From contig JAEWDM010000019.1 in the NCBI GenBank assembly GCA_023390115.1, forward strand, positions 259,136 to 323,135: a stretch of 64,000 nucleotides of DNA. Direction: 5' to 3'. Under the pieces are notes generated by a model that was not told the origin of the DNA, ran no database searches, and was given only the letters and a program-made list of their open reading frames with translations. Source of the DNA: Bacillota bacterium. GTDB taxonomy: Bacteria > Bacillota > Clostridia > Acetivibrionales > DSM-27016. A program made the translations under genes and the position numbers. This document shows, piece by piece, positions 25,391-35,800 of the stretch (positions are counted from its first letter, which is position 1; each line of letters starts with the position of its first letter).

Positions 25391-26774
25391 TATTAAATAT
25401 GAAAGCATCAGCCCTTTTGAGCAGGCAAAATCAGATAACGCATATAAGACAAACTCTATACAGCAAATACGCTATGTCTGTTCTATCGCCGCAATGCACA
25501 GCGCATCCGCAATACCTGGTGTAATACCCATTGTACACTGCGGCCCTGGCTGTGCGGACAAGCAGTTTATGAATCTGGCCTTCTATAACGGCTTTCAGGG
25601 AGGAGGATATGGAGGAGGCGCCGTAGTCCCCAGCACAAACGCAACCGAGCGCGAGGTCATTTTTGGCGGAGCTGAAAGGCTCAGAGAATTGATAGAATCC
25701 TCTCTTACAATTCTGGATGCCGATTTGTTTGTTGTCCTCACAGGATGTATTTCGGATCTTGTAGGTGATGATGTGGGATCGGTTGTAAATGAATTTCAGG
25801 AAAGGGGTGTCCCCATCGTTTATGCAGAGACAGGGGGCTTTAAAGGTAATAATTTTACAGGCCATGAGCTTGTCACAAAAGCTATTATTGAGCAGTATAC
25901 CGAAGCCCGGACCTATCCCCGTCAGGAGAGGCTTGTCAATGTATGGTCTCTTCTGCCGTACCATAATACCTTTTGGAAAGGAGATCTGTGCGAGATAAAA
26001 AGGATTCTGGAAGGAATAGGTCTTAAGGTAAATATACTTTTCGGTCCCGATTGCGCCGGAATATCCGAATGGAAAAGCATATCCTCGGCACAGTTCAACC
26101 TTGTGCTTTCCCCATGGCTTGGACTTGATACCGCGATGTATCTTGAGGAAAAATACGGCCAGCCGTACCTTCATATTCCCGTTATTCCAATCGGAGCAAA
26201 GGAGACAGGCGCTTTTCTTCGAAGGGTAGCACATTTCGCACATCTGGACCCATCCGAAGCTGAGGCTTTCATATCAAGTGAGGAGGCCTCTTATTATCAT
26301 TACCTTGAAAGCTTTTCAGATTTTTATGCCGAATACTGGTGGGGACTTCCCGCAAAATTTGCCGTTATAGGCGACAGTGCCTACAACATTGCCCTTACCC
26401 GTTTTCTGGTTAACCAGCTTGGATTGATACCCGGGAAGCAGATTATTACCGAGAACCCTCCCGAGCAATACCGTGAGGCCATAAAAGAGCTTTACCTCAG
26501 TATAGCGGAGGACGTCTCCTCAGATGTGGAGTTTGAGGAAGACAGCTATATAATTCATGAAAAGCTGAAAAATACTGATTTTGGCCATAAGCCGCCTATT
26601 ATTTTCGGAACGACCTGGGAAAGGGATTTGTCAAAGCAGCTCAAAGGTATTTTGGTAGAGGTGGGCTTCCCCTCCTCATACGAGGTAGTCCTGTCTCGAT
26701 CATATGTGGGCTACAGAGGTGCGCTCACCCTTTTGGAAAAAATTTATACCACGGCTGTGGGAGGGAGCGCGTAA
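25383..26774 (+). CDS. Nitrogenase-like oxidoreductase, K-type subunit
   Basis: A 463-residue NifK/NifN-like partner overlapping the D-type gene by 8 bases. Cys33 (IRYVCSIAAMHS), Cys57 (VHCGPGCADK) and Cys122 (LTGCISDLVGDD) match the three P-cluster ligands of NifK; Cys53 is an extra cysteine beside the second ligand. The YAETGGFKGNNFTGHE and PHGPT-free middle suggest divergence from true NifK. Together the pair could form an alpha2beta2 protein with P-cluster-like sites. It needs an iron-protein reductase encoded elsewhere. Confidence 0.83.
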   Translation: MSNIKYESISPFEQAKSDNAYKTNSIQQIRYVCSIAAMHSASAIPGVIPIVHCGPGCADKQFMNLAFYNGFQGGGYGGGAVVPSTNATEREVIFGGAERLRELIESSLTILDADLFVVLTGCISDLVGDDVGSVVNEFQERGVPIVYAETGGFKGNNFTGHELVTKAIIEQYTEARTYPRQERLVNVWSLLPYHNTFWKGDLCEIKRILEGIGLKVNILFGPDCAGISEWKSISSAQFNLVLSPWLGLDTAMYLEEKYGQPYLHIPVIPIGAKETGAFLRRVAHFAHLDPSEAEAFISSEEASYYHYLESFSDFYAEYWWGLPAKFAVIGDSAYNIALTRFLVNQLGLIPGKQIITENPPEQYREAIKELYLSIAEDVSSDVEFEEDSYIIHEKLKNTDFGHKPPIIFGTTWERDLSKQLKGILVEVGFPSSYEVVLSRSYVGYRGALTLLEKIYTTAVGGSA

Positions 26775-26923
26775 GCTTAAGGCTTTCTTTTGCTTGCACG
26801 CGTAAAGATGATGTAAAGTAATTTCCGGAAGAATAATTTCCCAGGAAGGAGTACACCAGAGAACATTACTTTACATCCTCCGTTATACTATATGTTAAAA
26901 CCCAAACTATATAACTTATATAT

Positions 26924-27637
26924 CTAAAACATCCTTCCCAAAAGGTTTGATATTTTTATTCTGGAGTCCTGAAAAAACTCTACAATTTTAAACTTTACCT
27001 TAATAGGTATGTCATCCTCACTATCAGCCGAGGTTACAATATCATATTCCTCCGCTGTCAAAATATCTTTAAGATCAGCTTTCACCGAATCGGAAATAGT
27101 CCCGTGGGTCGCGTCCACGAAGCATAAGGGAGGGAACAGGACACACCACCAGTTAGCACCCTCGCCCTTTCCTATTACTACCCTCAGGGCCTGGTAATTC
27201 CCTGCCGGGAGCGTTATATCCCCATACATCTTTGTCGGAAACGGGTGAATTCCCATGTCGGCCTTCACCTCATACGCCTTTCCCTGACGGGCAATTTCCT
27301 CTTTTGCAAGCCCCTCTATTTTCTCCATATCCCTGCTTATTATATTCCTTGTATTTTCAATATCCTTTGAATCTTTAAGCTGCTGACGCATATAATTTAT
27401 AATTACATCTCTTACGTCACGCTTTAGAGCCTGATCCGCATCGCCATCGCTGTTTGCAACCACATGCAGCCTGATGAGATTTTCCGACAACCCTTTATTC
27501 ACATCCTGAGAATAAGTGGTGAGATAGATTCCCGTCCACAGTATTGCAATTAAAAACAGTGATATGGCTGCTTTTAACAGAATGTTATTTTTTACACCGC
27601 TTCCAAATCCCCTAACACTTTTTAAGATCCTGTTCAT
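26924..27637 (-). CDS. spoIIR: Stage II sporulation protein R
   Basis: A 237-residue secreted signalling protein made in the forespore that activates SpoIIGA and so mother-cell sigma-E. The N-terminal TM (IFLIAILWTGIYLTT-like hydrophobic run) precedes the conserved NLIRLHVVANSDGDADQALK and the core ANWWCVLFPPLCFVD. Length and motifs fit the family. It is convergent with the nitrogenase-like genes. Confidence 0.96.
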   Translation of the reverse strand: MNRILKSVRGFGSGVKNNILLKAAISLFLIAILWTGIYLTTYSQDVNKGLSENLIRLHVVANSDGDADQALKRDVRDVIINYMRQQLKDSKDIENTRNIISRDMEKIEGLAKEEIARQGKAYEVKADMGIHPFPTKMYGDITLPAGNYQALRVVIGKGEGANWWCVLFPPLCFVDATHGTISDSVKADLKDILTAEEYDIVTSADSEDDIPIKVKFKIVEFFQDSRIKISNLLGRMF

Positions 27638-27796
27638 GGCTCACTCCCCCTGTTTTATATTTTTTGCCTATACATTACAGGTAATTTATCAAAGTCTTTT
27701 ATAAATTCTCATTAATTTCTTATGTTTATAAGTATTATCAAACTTATGAGAATTTATACTATACATAAAATAATTTCAAAAATTCGGGGGGAGGTT

Positions 27797-27843
27797 AAAA
27801 AAAACAACCCCGCTGCCTTAAATCGAATTTTAAGGCAGCGGGG
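27797..27843 (-). terminator. Strong intrinsic terminator of pyrG
   Basis: On the minus strand CCCCGCTGCCTTAAA / TTTAAGGCAGCGGGG (15 perfect pairs) followed by TTG and eight T, 17 bases after the pyrG stop. Confidence 0.95.
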
Positions 27844-27859
27844 CCGGTTAAGCATATTC

Positions 27860-29470
27860 CTACCTGCTTACAGACTTGTCAAATGCCGCTTTGACAAAGC
27901 TTTTAAATAATGGATGGGCCCTGTTCGGCCTTGATCTGAACTCCGGATGAAACTGTACTCCCACAAACCATGGGTGATCAGCCAGCTCTATTATCTCAAC
28001 AAGCTTTTCACTGGGTGAAAGTCCAGAAAAAACCATTCCCTTGGAGCCCAGCTTCTCTCTGAACTCATTGTTAAACTCGTACCTGTGCCTGTGCCTCTCA
28101 TATATGAGCTCATCACAGTAAATCTCGTATGCCCTCGTGTCCTTTCTGATTTTACAGGGATAAAGCCCCAGTCTCATAGTCCCGCCCTTTTCATCTATGT
28201 CCCTCTGCTCCGGCATAAGGTCTATGACAGGATAGAGCACGTTCGAATTAAATTCCGAGCTGTTTGCATTTTCAAGTCCCGCCATGCTTCTGGCAAATTC
28301 AATAACCGCCATCTGCATCCCAAGACATATTCCAAAATACGGAATTTTATTTTCACGGGCATATTTCGCGGCAAGTATTTTGCCCTCAATACCCCTGTCT
28401 CCAAAGCCTCCCGGAACTAATATACCGCTGACCTTTCCCAGGTAATTTTCTATATTTTCCTCATCAATATGCTCGGAATTAACCCACTTTATTTTTACAT
28501 CGGTGCTGTTTGCTATTCCTCCGTGGTTAAGGGATTCCACTATACTCAAATAGGCGTCATGAAGCTCCACATATTTTCCTACAAGAGCTATGGTAACAGT
28601 ATTCGAAAGGTTTTTCTGCCTTTGCACCATATCCTGCCACTCTGTCAGATCGGGCAGATTGCACTGCAAATGCATTTTGCTGCATACTATGTCAGCCAGC
28701 CCTTCCTTTTCAAGCATGAGCGGTACCTCATAAAGTATTTCCGCATCCATATTCTGAATTACCCATTCTCCCGGAATATTGCAAAACAGGCCGATTTTGT
28801 CCTTTAAATCCCTGGAAAGACGCTTTTCGGTGCGGCATACAATAATATCCGGCTGGATGCCTATGCTGCTCAGCTCCTTAACACTGTGCTGGGTGGGCTT
28901 GGTCTTGAGTTCTCCCGATTTGCCGAGGTAAGGGACAAGAGTAACATGTATATATATTACATTCTCCCTTCCAACATCGGATGCAACCTGCCTTATTGCC
29001 TCTAAAAAAGGCAGGCTCTCTATATCGCCTACCGTACCCCCTATTTCGGTTATTACCACATCAGTATGGTCGGACTTTCCTACCCTGTATATTCTTTCCT
29101 TAATCTCATTGGTTATGTGAGGTATTACCTGAACCGTACCTCCGAGAAAGTCCCCTTTTCTTTCCTTGCTTATGATGGACCAGTATATTTTGCCTGTAGT
29201 GACATTACTGTTTTTGCTTAAATTCTCGTCTATAAACCTTTCATAATGACCAAGGTCTAAATCGGTTTCCGCCCCGTCATCGGTCACAAAAACCTCACCA
29301 TGCTGATATGGACTCATTGTACCGGGATCTACATTTATATAAGGGTCAAACTTTTGAATGGTAACACGCAAGCCCCGGGCCTTTAAAAGCCTTCCTAAAG
29401 ATGCAGCCGTAATTCCCTTCCCCAGCCCCGATACCACGCCCCCGGTGACAAATATGTACTTCACAGACAT
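27860..29470 (-). CDS. pyrG: CTP synthase
   Basis: A 536-residue enzyme that aminates UTP to CTP using glutamine. The synthase domain starts KYIFVTGGVVSGLGKGI and has DPYINVDPGTMSPYQHGEVF; the glutamine amidotransferase domain has the nucleophile in YFGICLGMQMAV and the His/Glu pair in GVQFHPEFRSRP. ATG at 29470 is chosen over one at 29503 because GGAGG lies 10 bases before it. A single-gene unit with its own terminator. Confidence 0.98.
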   Translation of the reverse strand: MSVKYIFVTGGVVSGLGKGITAASLGRLLKARGLRVTIQKFDPYINVDPGTMSPYQHGEVFVTDDGAETDLDLGHYERFIDENLSKNSNVTTGKIYWSIISKERKGDFLGGTVQVIPHITNEIKERIYRVGKSDHTDVVITEIGGTVGDIESLPFLEAIRQVASDVGRENVIYIHVTLVPYLGKSGELKTKPTQHSVKELSSIGIQPDIIVCRTEKRLSRDLKDKIGLFCNIPGEWVIQNMDAEILYEVPLMLEKEGLADIVCSKMHLQCNLPDLTEWQDMVQRQKNLSNTVTIALVGKYVELHDAYLSIVESLNHGGIANSTDVKIKWVNSEHIDEENIENYLGKVSGILVPGGFGDRGIEGKILAAKYARENKIPYFGICLGMQMAVIEFARSMAGLENANSSEFNSNVLYPVIDLMPEQRDIDEKGGTMRLGLYPCKIRKDTRAYEIYCDELIYERHRHRYEFNNEFREKLGSKGMVFSGLSPSEKLVEIIELADHPWFVGVQFHPEFRSRPNRAHPLFKSFVKAAFDKSVSR

Positions 29471-29627
29471 TTTATTTAATCCTCCTAAAATAAATTGGGC
29501 CATTTCCTCTGTCTTAAGAAACGGCCTTGGCCGAATAAGCTATAATTATTTGCTATTAAATATTTTTATAAAAAGCACACCCTATATTTTATATTCCACA
29601 CAATTAGGTGTCAATAGAAATTAAGTC

Positions 29628-31130
29628 TTAATTTTTTAACAATTCAACAGCCCTAGCATACTGCTCATCCTTTTCAAGCCTAAGCCTGTTCAGCTCTTCA
29701 TTAAGCCATTTCTGCGTTGTAAAGTCAAGCCTTCCAAAGCCGTAGGGACCTCCTCCATTAAGCTTTTGAAACTCGCCCACAGCGGTATAGGTCTTTTTGT
29801 CAAGCAGTGAGTCGGGCTCATCTATATCATAGCCCAGCAGCTTCAGTATTTGCTCCGCATAGTAAATGTCCTGTCCCTCGTCGTTCAGCCCCGGCTTCCA
29901 GGTCACTGTAAGGTTTTCAATGGAGTCTATATCAATCTCCGCTCCCGGTAAATCACGCAACACCGCAACATCAGGCTCAAGTCCCGCTTTGTCTATCATT
30001 CTTCCGTCAGGAGTTGTATAAACCCCCATGGTTATTTTAGAAGAGCCCAGTATTTCCTCCTCCGGCGGGTCTATGCCATACTCCCAAAGCAGCTCCGACG
30101 CATCCACAATCTTGACTCCCAGCTCATCGCTATACTTTTTATAAGCCTCAGGCGTAAGAATAGGAATTATATACTGGACCCTTGCCTTTCCAAAAGTTTT
30201 TTCCCCTACCAGCTTTCCCACGCCGGTGTCCTGTATCGCACCGGCCAATATTTCCGAAGCACTTGCAGTATTTGCGTTAACAAGCACGGAGAGCTTGTAT
30301 TTTACCTCCTTAAGCGGTGATTCGTATTCTATGTCCTCCCTGTATCCATCTTTAAATTCAAGCCTTGTAACCAGCCCCTGGGGAACCAGCTTAGAGGCTA
30401 TGGCAACAGCAGCTTCAACATATCCTCCCGAATTGTCTCTGAGATCCAGAACTATATCCTGTATACCGTTGCTCTCCATTTCCTTCAAAGCCTTTGTAAA
30501 CTCATCAACGGTACTGCTGCCAAAGGATATTATTTTTATATAGCCCGTGCCATCCCTTATATCATGCTCTACAAGCCTCATGGAAACCTCTCCCGTCAGC
30601 AGCTCAATGTCCTCCTGCTTGCGCGAATCCCCGCGCAGAATCCCCAGCACGACCTTGCTTCCCTCCTGGCCCCGGATAAGCTCCACAGCATCTTCAACAG
30701 CCATATCGGCAGTATCTACCCCATCTATTGAAACGATACTGTCTCCTGCATAAACTCCCGCTTTCTCGGCAGGTGACGATTTAAAAACCTTAGTTGCTTT
30801 TATATGGTCCCCAATCTTGCTCATAGAAACCCCTATGCCGTAATAGTCTCCGTTTATGCTTTCGTAGAAGCCCTCCTCCTCCGCTGCCGTCATGTACCCA
30901 GTATAAGGGTCCATTGCGCTGAACAATCCTTTTAGCGCACCCTCCAGCAGCTCGCTGTCGGTAATCTCAAACCTGTACCTTTCCTTTATCATTTCCATAA
31001 TACTTACTATGTAATCATCACTGCCGTTCAAAATTCCGGAAGCCTGTCCATCCGCAGCGGCAGTTTGCGGCAACAAAAGGCAAAATGCCAGGGCTGAGGC
31101 TATTAGGAGCCGGGAAAGCCTGATTTTCAT
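29628..31130 (-). CDS. S41-family C-terminal processing protease with PDZ and peptidoglycan-binding domains
   Basis: A 500-residue CtpA/CtpB-type serine protease. Signal peptide (residues 1-26), PDZ domain (YYGIGVSMSKIGDHIKATKV, AGVYAGDSIVSIDGV), catalytic Ser in NANTASASEILAGAIQDTG and Lys in KTFGKARVQYI, and a C-terminal peptidoglycan-binding domain (AEQILKLLGYDID, TYTAVGEFQKLNG). It is extracellular, attached to the wall. CtpB-type proteases can cleave sporulation signals; the target here is unknown. Confidence 0.93.
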   Translation of the reverse strand: MKIRLSRLLIASALAFCLLLPQTAAADGQASGILNGSDDYIVSIMEMIKERYRFEITDSELLEGALKGLFSAMDPYTGYMTAAEEEGFYESINGDYYGIGVSMSKIGDHIKATKVFKSSPAEKAGVYAGDSIVSIDGVDTADMAVEDAVELIRGQEGSKVVLGILRGDSRKQEDIELLTGEVSMRLVEHDIRDGTGYIKIISFGSSTVDEFTKALKEMESNGIQDIVLDLRDNSGGYVEAAVAIASKLVPQGLVTRLEFKDGYREDIEYESPLKEVKYKLSVLVNANTASASEILAGAIQDTGVGKLVGEKTFGKARVQYIIPILTPEAYKKYSDELGVKIVDASELLWEYGIDPPEEEILGSSKITMGVYTTPDGRMIDKAGLEPDVAVLRDLPGAEIDIDSIENLTVTWKPGLNDEGQDIYYAEQILKLLGYDIDEPDSLLDKKTYTAVGEFQKLNGGGPYGFGRLDFTTQKWLNEELNRLRLEKDEQYARAVELLKN

Positions 31131-31231
31131 AAATATTCTCCTTAGAGTAACAAATTTATATATGTAATATTATTTTAACACAGCTTATGAGGCCATATTT
31201 TAAAAAAATGTTTCAAAATTGTTACCGAATA

Positions 31232-31262
31232 ATTAAAAAGACGGCCGCAGCCGTCTTTGATT
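31232..31262 (-). terminator. Intrinsic terminator after the SLH genes
   Basis: On the minus strand AAAGACGGC-TGCG-GCCGTCTTTTT, directly downstream of the stop at 31266. Confidence 0.85.
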
Positions 31263-31265
31263 ATT

Positions 31266-32795
31266 TTAGAAGTTGATTATCCTTTCCCTGTAGTCCCTCC
31301 TGATTCCATCCTGCATATACTCTATAAACTTGGAAATAAGCTGCGCCGCCTGAGCCTTCGTCAAAGTACCCGAAACATTTATGTTGCCCTTACTGTCAGG
31401 CTGTATTATGCCTATTCTTTCTGCAACATATACGGCCGCTCTGGCATGAGAGGGTATTTTGTCGTTATCCCTGAAGGTGGTGACGGGCGCAGGATTCGGT
31501 GCAAGGCTTTCTAAGCCCACCGCCCTTATAAAAATCAAAAGAGCATCGGCTATGGTTATATAGCTGTTAGGATAAAATTTTCCTCCTACCCCGCCCTCCA
31601 TAAGTCCTCGTTTATATGCGCTCTCTATACCGTGAAAATACGCGTTTTCGACAGAAACATCCCCAAACGGAGATATTAATTCCTGATTCTGAGTTCTGGA
31701 CGTCCTCACCGCTCTTGTGGAAAGTGCCGGGTCGGCAGGAACCTCCTTGGCGGCTGCGGTAATGGCAGAAGCAAATTCAGACCTGGACATGTACTGCTCA
31801 GGCTTAAATATGCTTCCATCCAGCCTGAATACCTCAAGTCCGTAAAGCAGCTTTATGTCCTTCTCCGCCCAATGCCCCCTCAAATAGCTCAGTCCCGCAA
31901 CAGGAAGGTCCTTAGATGTAGGAAAGGATTCAAGCTTAAGGCTTCCCTTCCTCTCAAGCATAGTGTCTGTGGAAATTCCTTTAGAATCGAATTCCGGAAG
32001 CCTGCTGGTATACTCCATTACACTCTCGTTATTTTGCCTCTGCACATACCTTCCGCTAAAGCTTATTTGATCGGGTATGCTCTCTATATACTCAAACCTC
32101 TGCGTAATACCTGAGGAAAGCTTAATATTGGCTGTTCCTCCCCATTTATCAACCTGATCCCCGTTTCGAAGCTCAGCCTCTATCGTGTAATCCACAACCT
32201 GTACCTCTGAGGTTCCCCAATACTGGTCATAGCCATAAAACTCACCTGTCTGTCTGACAGTAACGGTACCCGTTCCTCCTCCGCCTGTAACCTGATATGT
32301 TTTGACTCCTCCCAATGTTCCCGCATAATAATTTATCGAAGGCTTTTCGTCTATAACACTTGATCTGGAAAAATCATAGCTTCTAAGCCTGTATGCCCTG
32401 TCGCCTATTATTATGTTCTCATTCAAACGGCTGTTGGCAGGAAGCGAAGTCTCTTCAACCGTCTGCCCGTTATCTTTTTTGGTTCTTTTAGTGGTAAGGG
32501 CCACAGTTCTCCTCAAGGTGGCATCTATATCCGCGTTCTCAAGGCTGTATGTATAAACTGTGTTGATATTATCCTGCTTAAGGCTCTTTTTTACGGTGAG
32601 GCTTCCTTTAAAGATAACAGGCTCACCGCTCACAAAGCATACCTCCTGATAGTTCATTTCAACCTTATCAGGATCATCCCCGGAGGCTATACCCCCTTCA
32701 TATCCGTTATCGCCCTCTCTCGCAAAAGCTGCGGCGGATATGAATAAATTTAAAAGCATCGCTATGCAAAGAATCAGGCTTATCCTTTTTAACAT
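31266..32795 (-). CDS. SLH-domain surface protein (C-terminal SLH repeats)
   Basis: A 509-residue exported protein with signal peptide (LKRISLILCIAMLLNLFISA). The first 300 residues are beta-rich and unfamiliar. The last 190 hold three S-layer homology repeats (AEKDIKLLYGLEVFRLDGSI, GDVSVENAYFHGIESAYKRG, RAAVYVAERIGIIQPDSKG), which bind pyruvylated wall polysaccharide. ATG at 32795 has GGAGGT upstream; the frame extends to 32840 without a better site. It follows the 1007-residue SLH gene by 34 bases. Its bases 32102-32137 equal a CRISPR spacer of this genome. Confidence 0.9.
   Translation of the reverse strand: MLKRISLILCIAMLLNLFISAAAFAREGDNGYEGGIASGDDPDKVEMNYQEVCFVSGEPVIFKGSLTVKKSLKQDNINTVYTYSLENADIDATLRRTVALTTKRTKKDNGQTVEETSLPANSRLNENIIIGDRAYRLRSYDFSRSSVIDEKPSINYYAGTLGGVKTYQVTGGGGTGTVTVRQTGEFYGYDQYWGTSEVQVVDYTIEAELRNGDQVDKWGGTANIKLSSGITQRFEYIESIPDQISFSGRYVQRQNNESVMEYTSRLPEFDSKGISTDTMLERKGSLKLESFPTSKDLPVAGLSYLRGHWAEKDIKLLYGLEVFRLDGSIFKPEQYMSRSEFASAITAAAKEVPADPALSTRAVRTSRTQNQELISPFGDVSVENAYFHGIESAYKRGLMEGGVGGKFYPNSYITIADALLIFIRAVGLESLAPNPAPVTTFRDNDKIPSHARAAVYVAERIGIIQPDSKGNINVSGTLTKAQAAQLISKFIEYMQDGIRRDYRERIINF
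32102..32137 (+). other. Chromosomal protospacer identical to CRISPR array 1 spacer 3
   Basis: These 36 bases match the spacer at 45837-45872 at every position (start GCGTAATACCTGAGG, end TTGGCTGTTC). They lie within the SLH gene, coding for TANIKLSSGITQ. In array orientation the crRNA would have the same sense as the SLH mRNA. Confidence 0.95.
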
Positions 32796-32829
32796 CAGAG
32801 TACCTCCAGTCATTTCAGCTTTTACGGCT

Positions 32830-35800
32830 TCAATTCTCAACTATAATAATGTACGCGTCACCGGTTGTGGTGCTGTCCTTCTTTATCACCCTAATCCTGT
32901 CTCCGTTTTTGAGCTCCGAAGGCGTGACAATTTTTTTATCCTTTAATATTATGCTGCCAGGGAGAATGCTAAGCTCCATGTCCTTGCTGTTCAGCCACAT
33001 GTGCTGGGATGCCCCATACACCTTTGCCTCCGTCAGATTAATATCCGTAGGCTGGGAAATTATAGTTCCCCCCTCGCCTGTCTCCCCCCCCGATATGCTG
33101 TAAATCCTGCCGCGGGCATTTACCGTACCATAAGGGACGGTGGTTATCATCAGGGCATTAAGGTTATCGGCTACTACATATACGGTCCGGTTGGCATAGC
33201 TGCCCTCCCCGTAATCGGTAAAGTCCCTTTGTCCCACAATACCTTCATCCCCTACTATTCTGGTGTTGTATGTTATATTAAAGGTTTTCGGAGTATTGCT
33301 GTAGCTCCAGGCCGTACCGCTAAGCTGTGAGAAGGACTCTACGGTAAAGCTGCTGTTTTCGCTGATCTGCTTTATCCTTGCGCGGTATATCTGCACAAAG
33401 CTGTCATCCTGCCTGGCGCCGATTTGTACAACTCCCGCATAATAGCTCCCCGTATCATAGCTCCTGCTGGCAACAACATAAACCTTGTCATCCTCGGATA
33501 TGCTTCCGGTCGAAACAAGCCTGCCGTCCTTTACAACAATTGTACCTTCCCCCCCATTGATCGTGTGGGCCTTTTTGCTTACGGAAAACTGGCCGGAGGA
33601 TGGATATGCATACGAAACGCTGTCGTCATACGGCACATCCTCGGTATCCTCTTCATTTCTGAAGGAAATAAGCACTGCCCGCTCCTCTCCCCCGTAATCC
33701 TTCTCTACGGCAATATAAGCCTCCGCCTGCTTAAAGTACTTATTAGCCTGGGTGGTGTCAATAGTTCTGTTATCAAAATACATTTTATATTCTCCGGACA
33801 TGCGTATCTCATTCGTTCCCTTTTGTTCAGTCCTTACCCACTGTCCGTTGGTAAACCTCTGAAGGCTGTCGATGCTGATCCTCCCTGATGCGGTGTTGAT
33901 TTTGGATACCTTTCCCTTATAAATATTGGATATAAAATGCTCGTCGCCCTCAATAGTGATTTCCTTTATTACTGTGGCTTTGTTGGTAATGCTCAAAAGC
34001 AGCTTTACCCTGTCACCGTTTTGCAGCTTGTTCATGGATACAGCTCTTCCCTCATAAACAATAAAGGCATTTCCATCCACGTCAAGCACCTGCTGTGAAC
34101 CGTCGTCATACTGTACACCCAGTGTAGAGCTTGTCTTTGACAGCACCTTGCCGTATTTCACAGTGTAATTGTCCGCTCCGCTGACAGAAACAACACTTGC
34201 CGTATCATCCAGCTTTAAAAAAACAGTGTCTCCAGGCTCAATATCCTCAAGATACGCAGGCTGGTGGTTTTTGAAAACCTCAATGTCGTTCTGGTCTCCG
34301 TAGCTATAGGTTCTCGACTCAAGAAGCCCCTGTGCCCCATCGGGTGAATTGCCTGTACCATCCTCATTATAAAGGGTTATATACCCCAGCTCGGGATTAT
34401 TGTCCTCTACTATTCCCCGTACAACGGTATTTCTGTTGTCCTGCCCCAATTCCAGATATTTTACCGCAGTGATAATATCGTCCTTAACAGTAAGTATTAC
34501 ATACGTTTCGGGCGTAATAGAGCCGATACCGGAACCCCTGCCTCCCGTATCAACAGACACATTTGCACTGTACCTGTAATTCACAACCGCGTTTTCGTTT
34601 CCCGGAGCAAAGGATATGTTTGCCTTTGATAAATCGAAGTCGGGATAATCCAGCTTAAAAAATATAGACGTGTTCATAAGCAGGTTATCGGCGTCAATAT
34701 CGTTTATTGCGGCAACATAATATTTAGTGTCATATATGCTTGACAGCACCTTTACAAACCTTACGGTGTTGTCCTGCGAGACAATATACTCAATTCTGTC
34801 CCCGGTTTTTAAAAGACTGCTTTTGCCAAGGGCACCGTTTTTGTATGCTATTATCTCCCTCTGCCCGCCTGCCGTTGTCTTTCCGCTGTTTTCATCAGCC
34901 TGCGACGAGCTTCCGGCTGTCCCCAGTTCTATGCGGTGCAGCCTTCCGCCTGTGTTTCTCACATCTATTGTCTTAAGTTCGGCCCTCGTACTCCCGGAGT
35001 AGTCTCCTTGATTTCTGATTTCTTCAACTATGCCTGTCCTTCTCTGAAGCCCCGCAGCAGGCAATATCAAGTCCTCGGAATTTTTTATAATCTGAGCAAG
35101 CTGTGTCCTCGTAACAGCACTGGTTGGATTGAAGCTGCCCTTGCCGTTTCCGTTCATTATACCCGCGCTTAAAACAGCCTCTATAAAAGGAACCTTAACA
35201 GGATCGGCACTTTTCCAGTCGTTGAAATTGTTGAATATGCTCTGCTGGTTATATACCGGCGCCAGACCCAGAGCTCCGGCAAGCCAGTATGCCACCTCCT
35301 GCCTCTGTGCCGCAGCCCCTCTATGGAAATCCCCCGGCTCAAGCCCTGCCTGGTCTTCGTCGAGGGCGTCTGCCAGATCCTCCGCCGTTATCAAACCTTC
35401 GTTTGCAGCCAACTGAAGGAACCCGTCGGCCCACATGCTTATTGTATTTTTCTTTTTATCCTCTTCATTTCTTGCATTATCCAAATTTTCGGCCAGAACC
35501 TGCGCTTCGGCCTCACGCCCCGCAGCAGTATATATTTTCGTGATGGCCTCCTCCTTAGACACCGCTTTAGACAAGCCGAAGCTTTTATCTCCGTAGCCCT
35601 TCAGCAGCCCCAGCACACCTGTTTCGTAAACAGCCTCCCTAATCCACAGGTCGGCACTTTTTACATCTGTGTAGGCCATGTTGTTTATAAGCACATCCGC
35701 ATTGGTTACGCCGGTATAAACAGCTTCGGCAGCCTCATCCGCAGCGGCTGCACCAATCGGCAGAGATGACAGCACAATAGACGCGGACAGCAAAGCCACA

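Noticed and set aside
25431..26243. 270-residue minus-strand frame antisense to the nitrogenase-like K subunit
   Set aside because: The plus-strand protein keeps all ligand cysteines and family motifs; the antisense frame is Cys-rich noise without a ribosome site.
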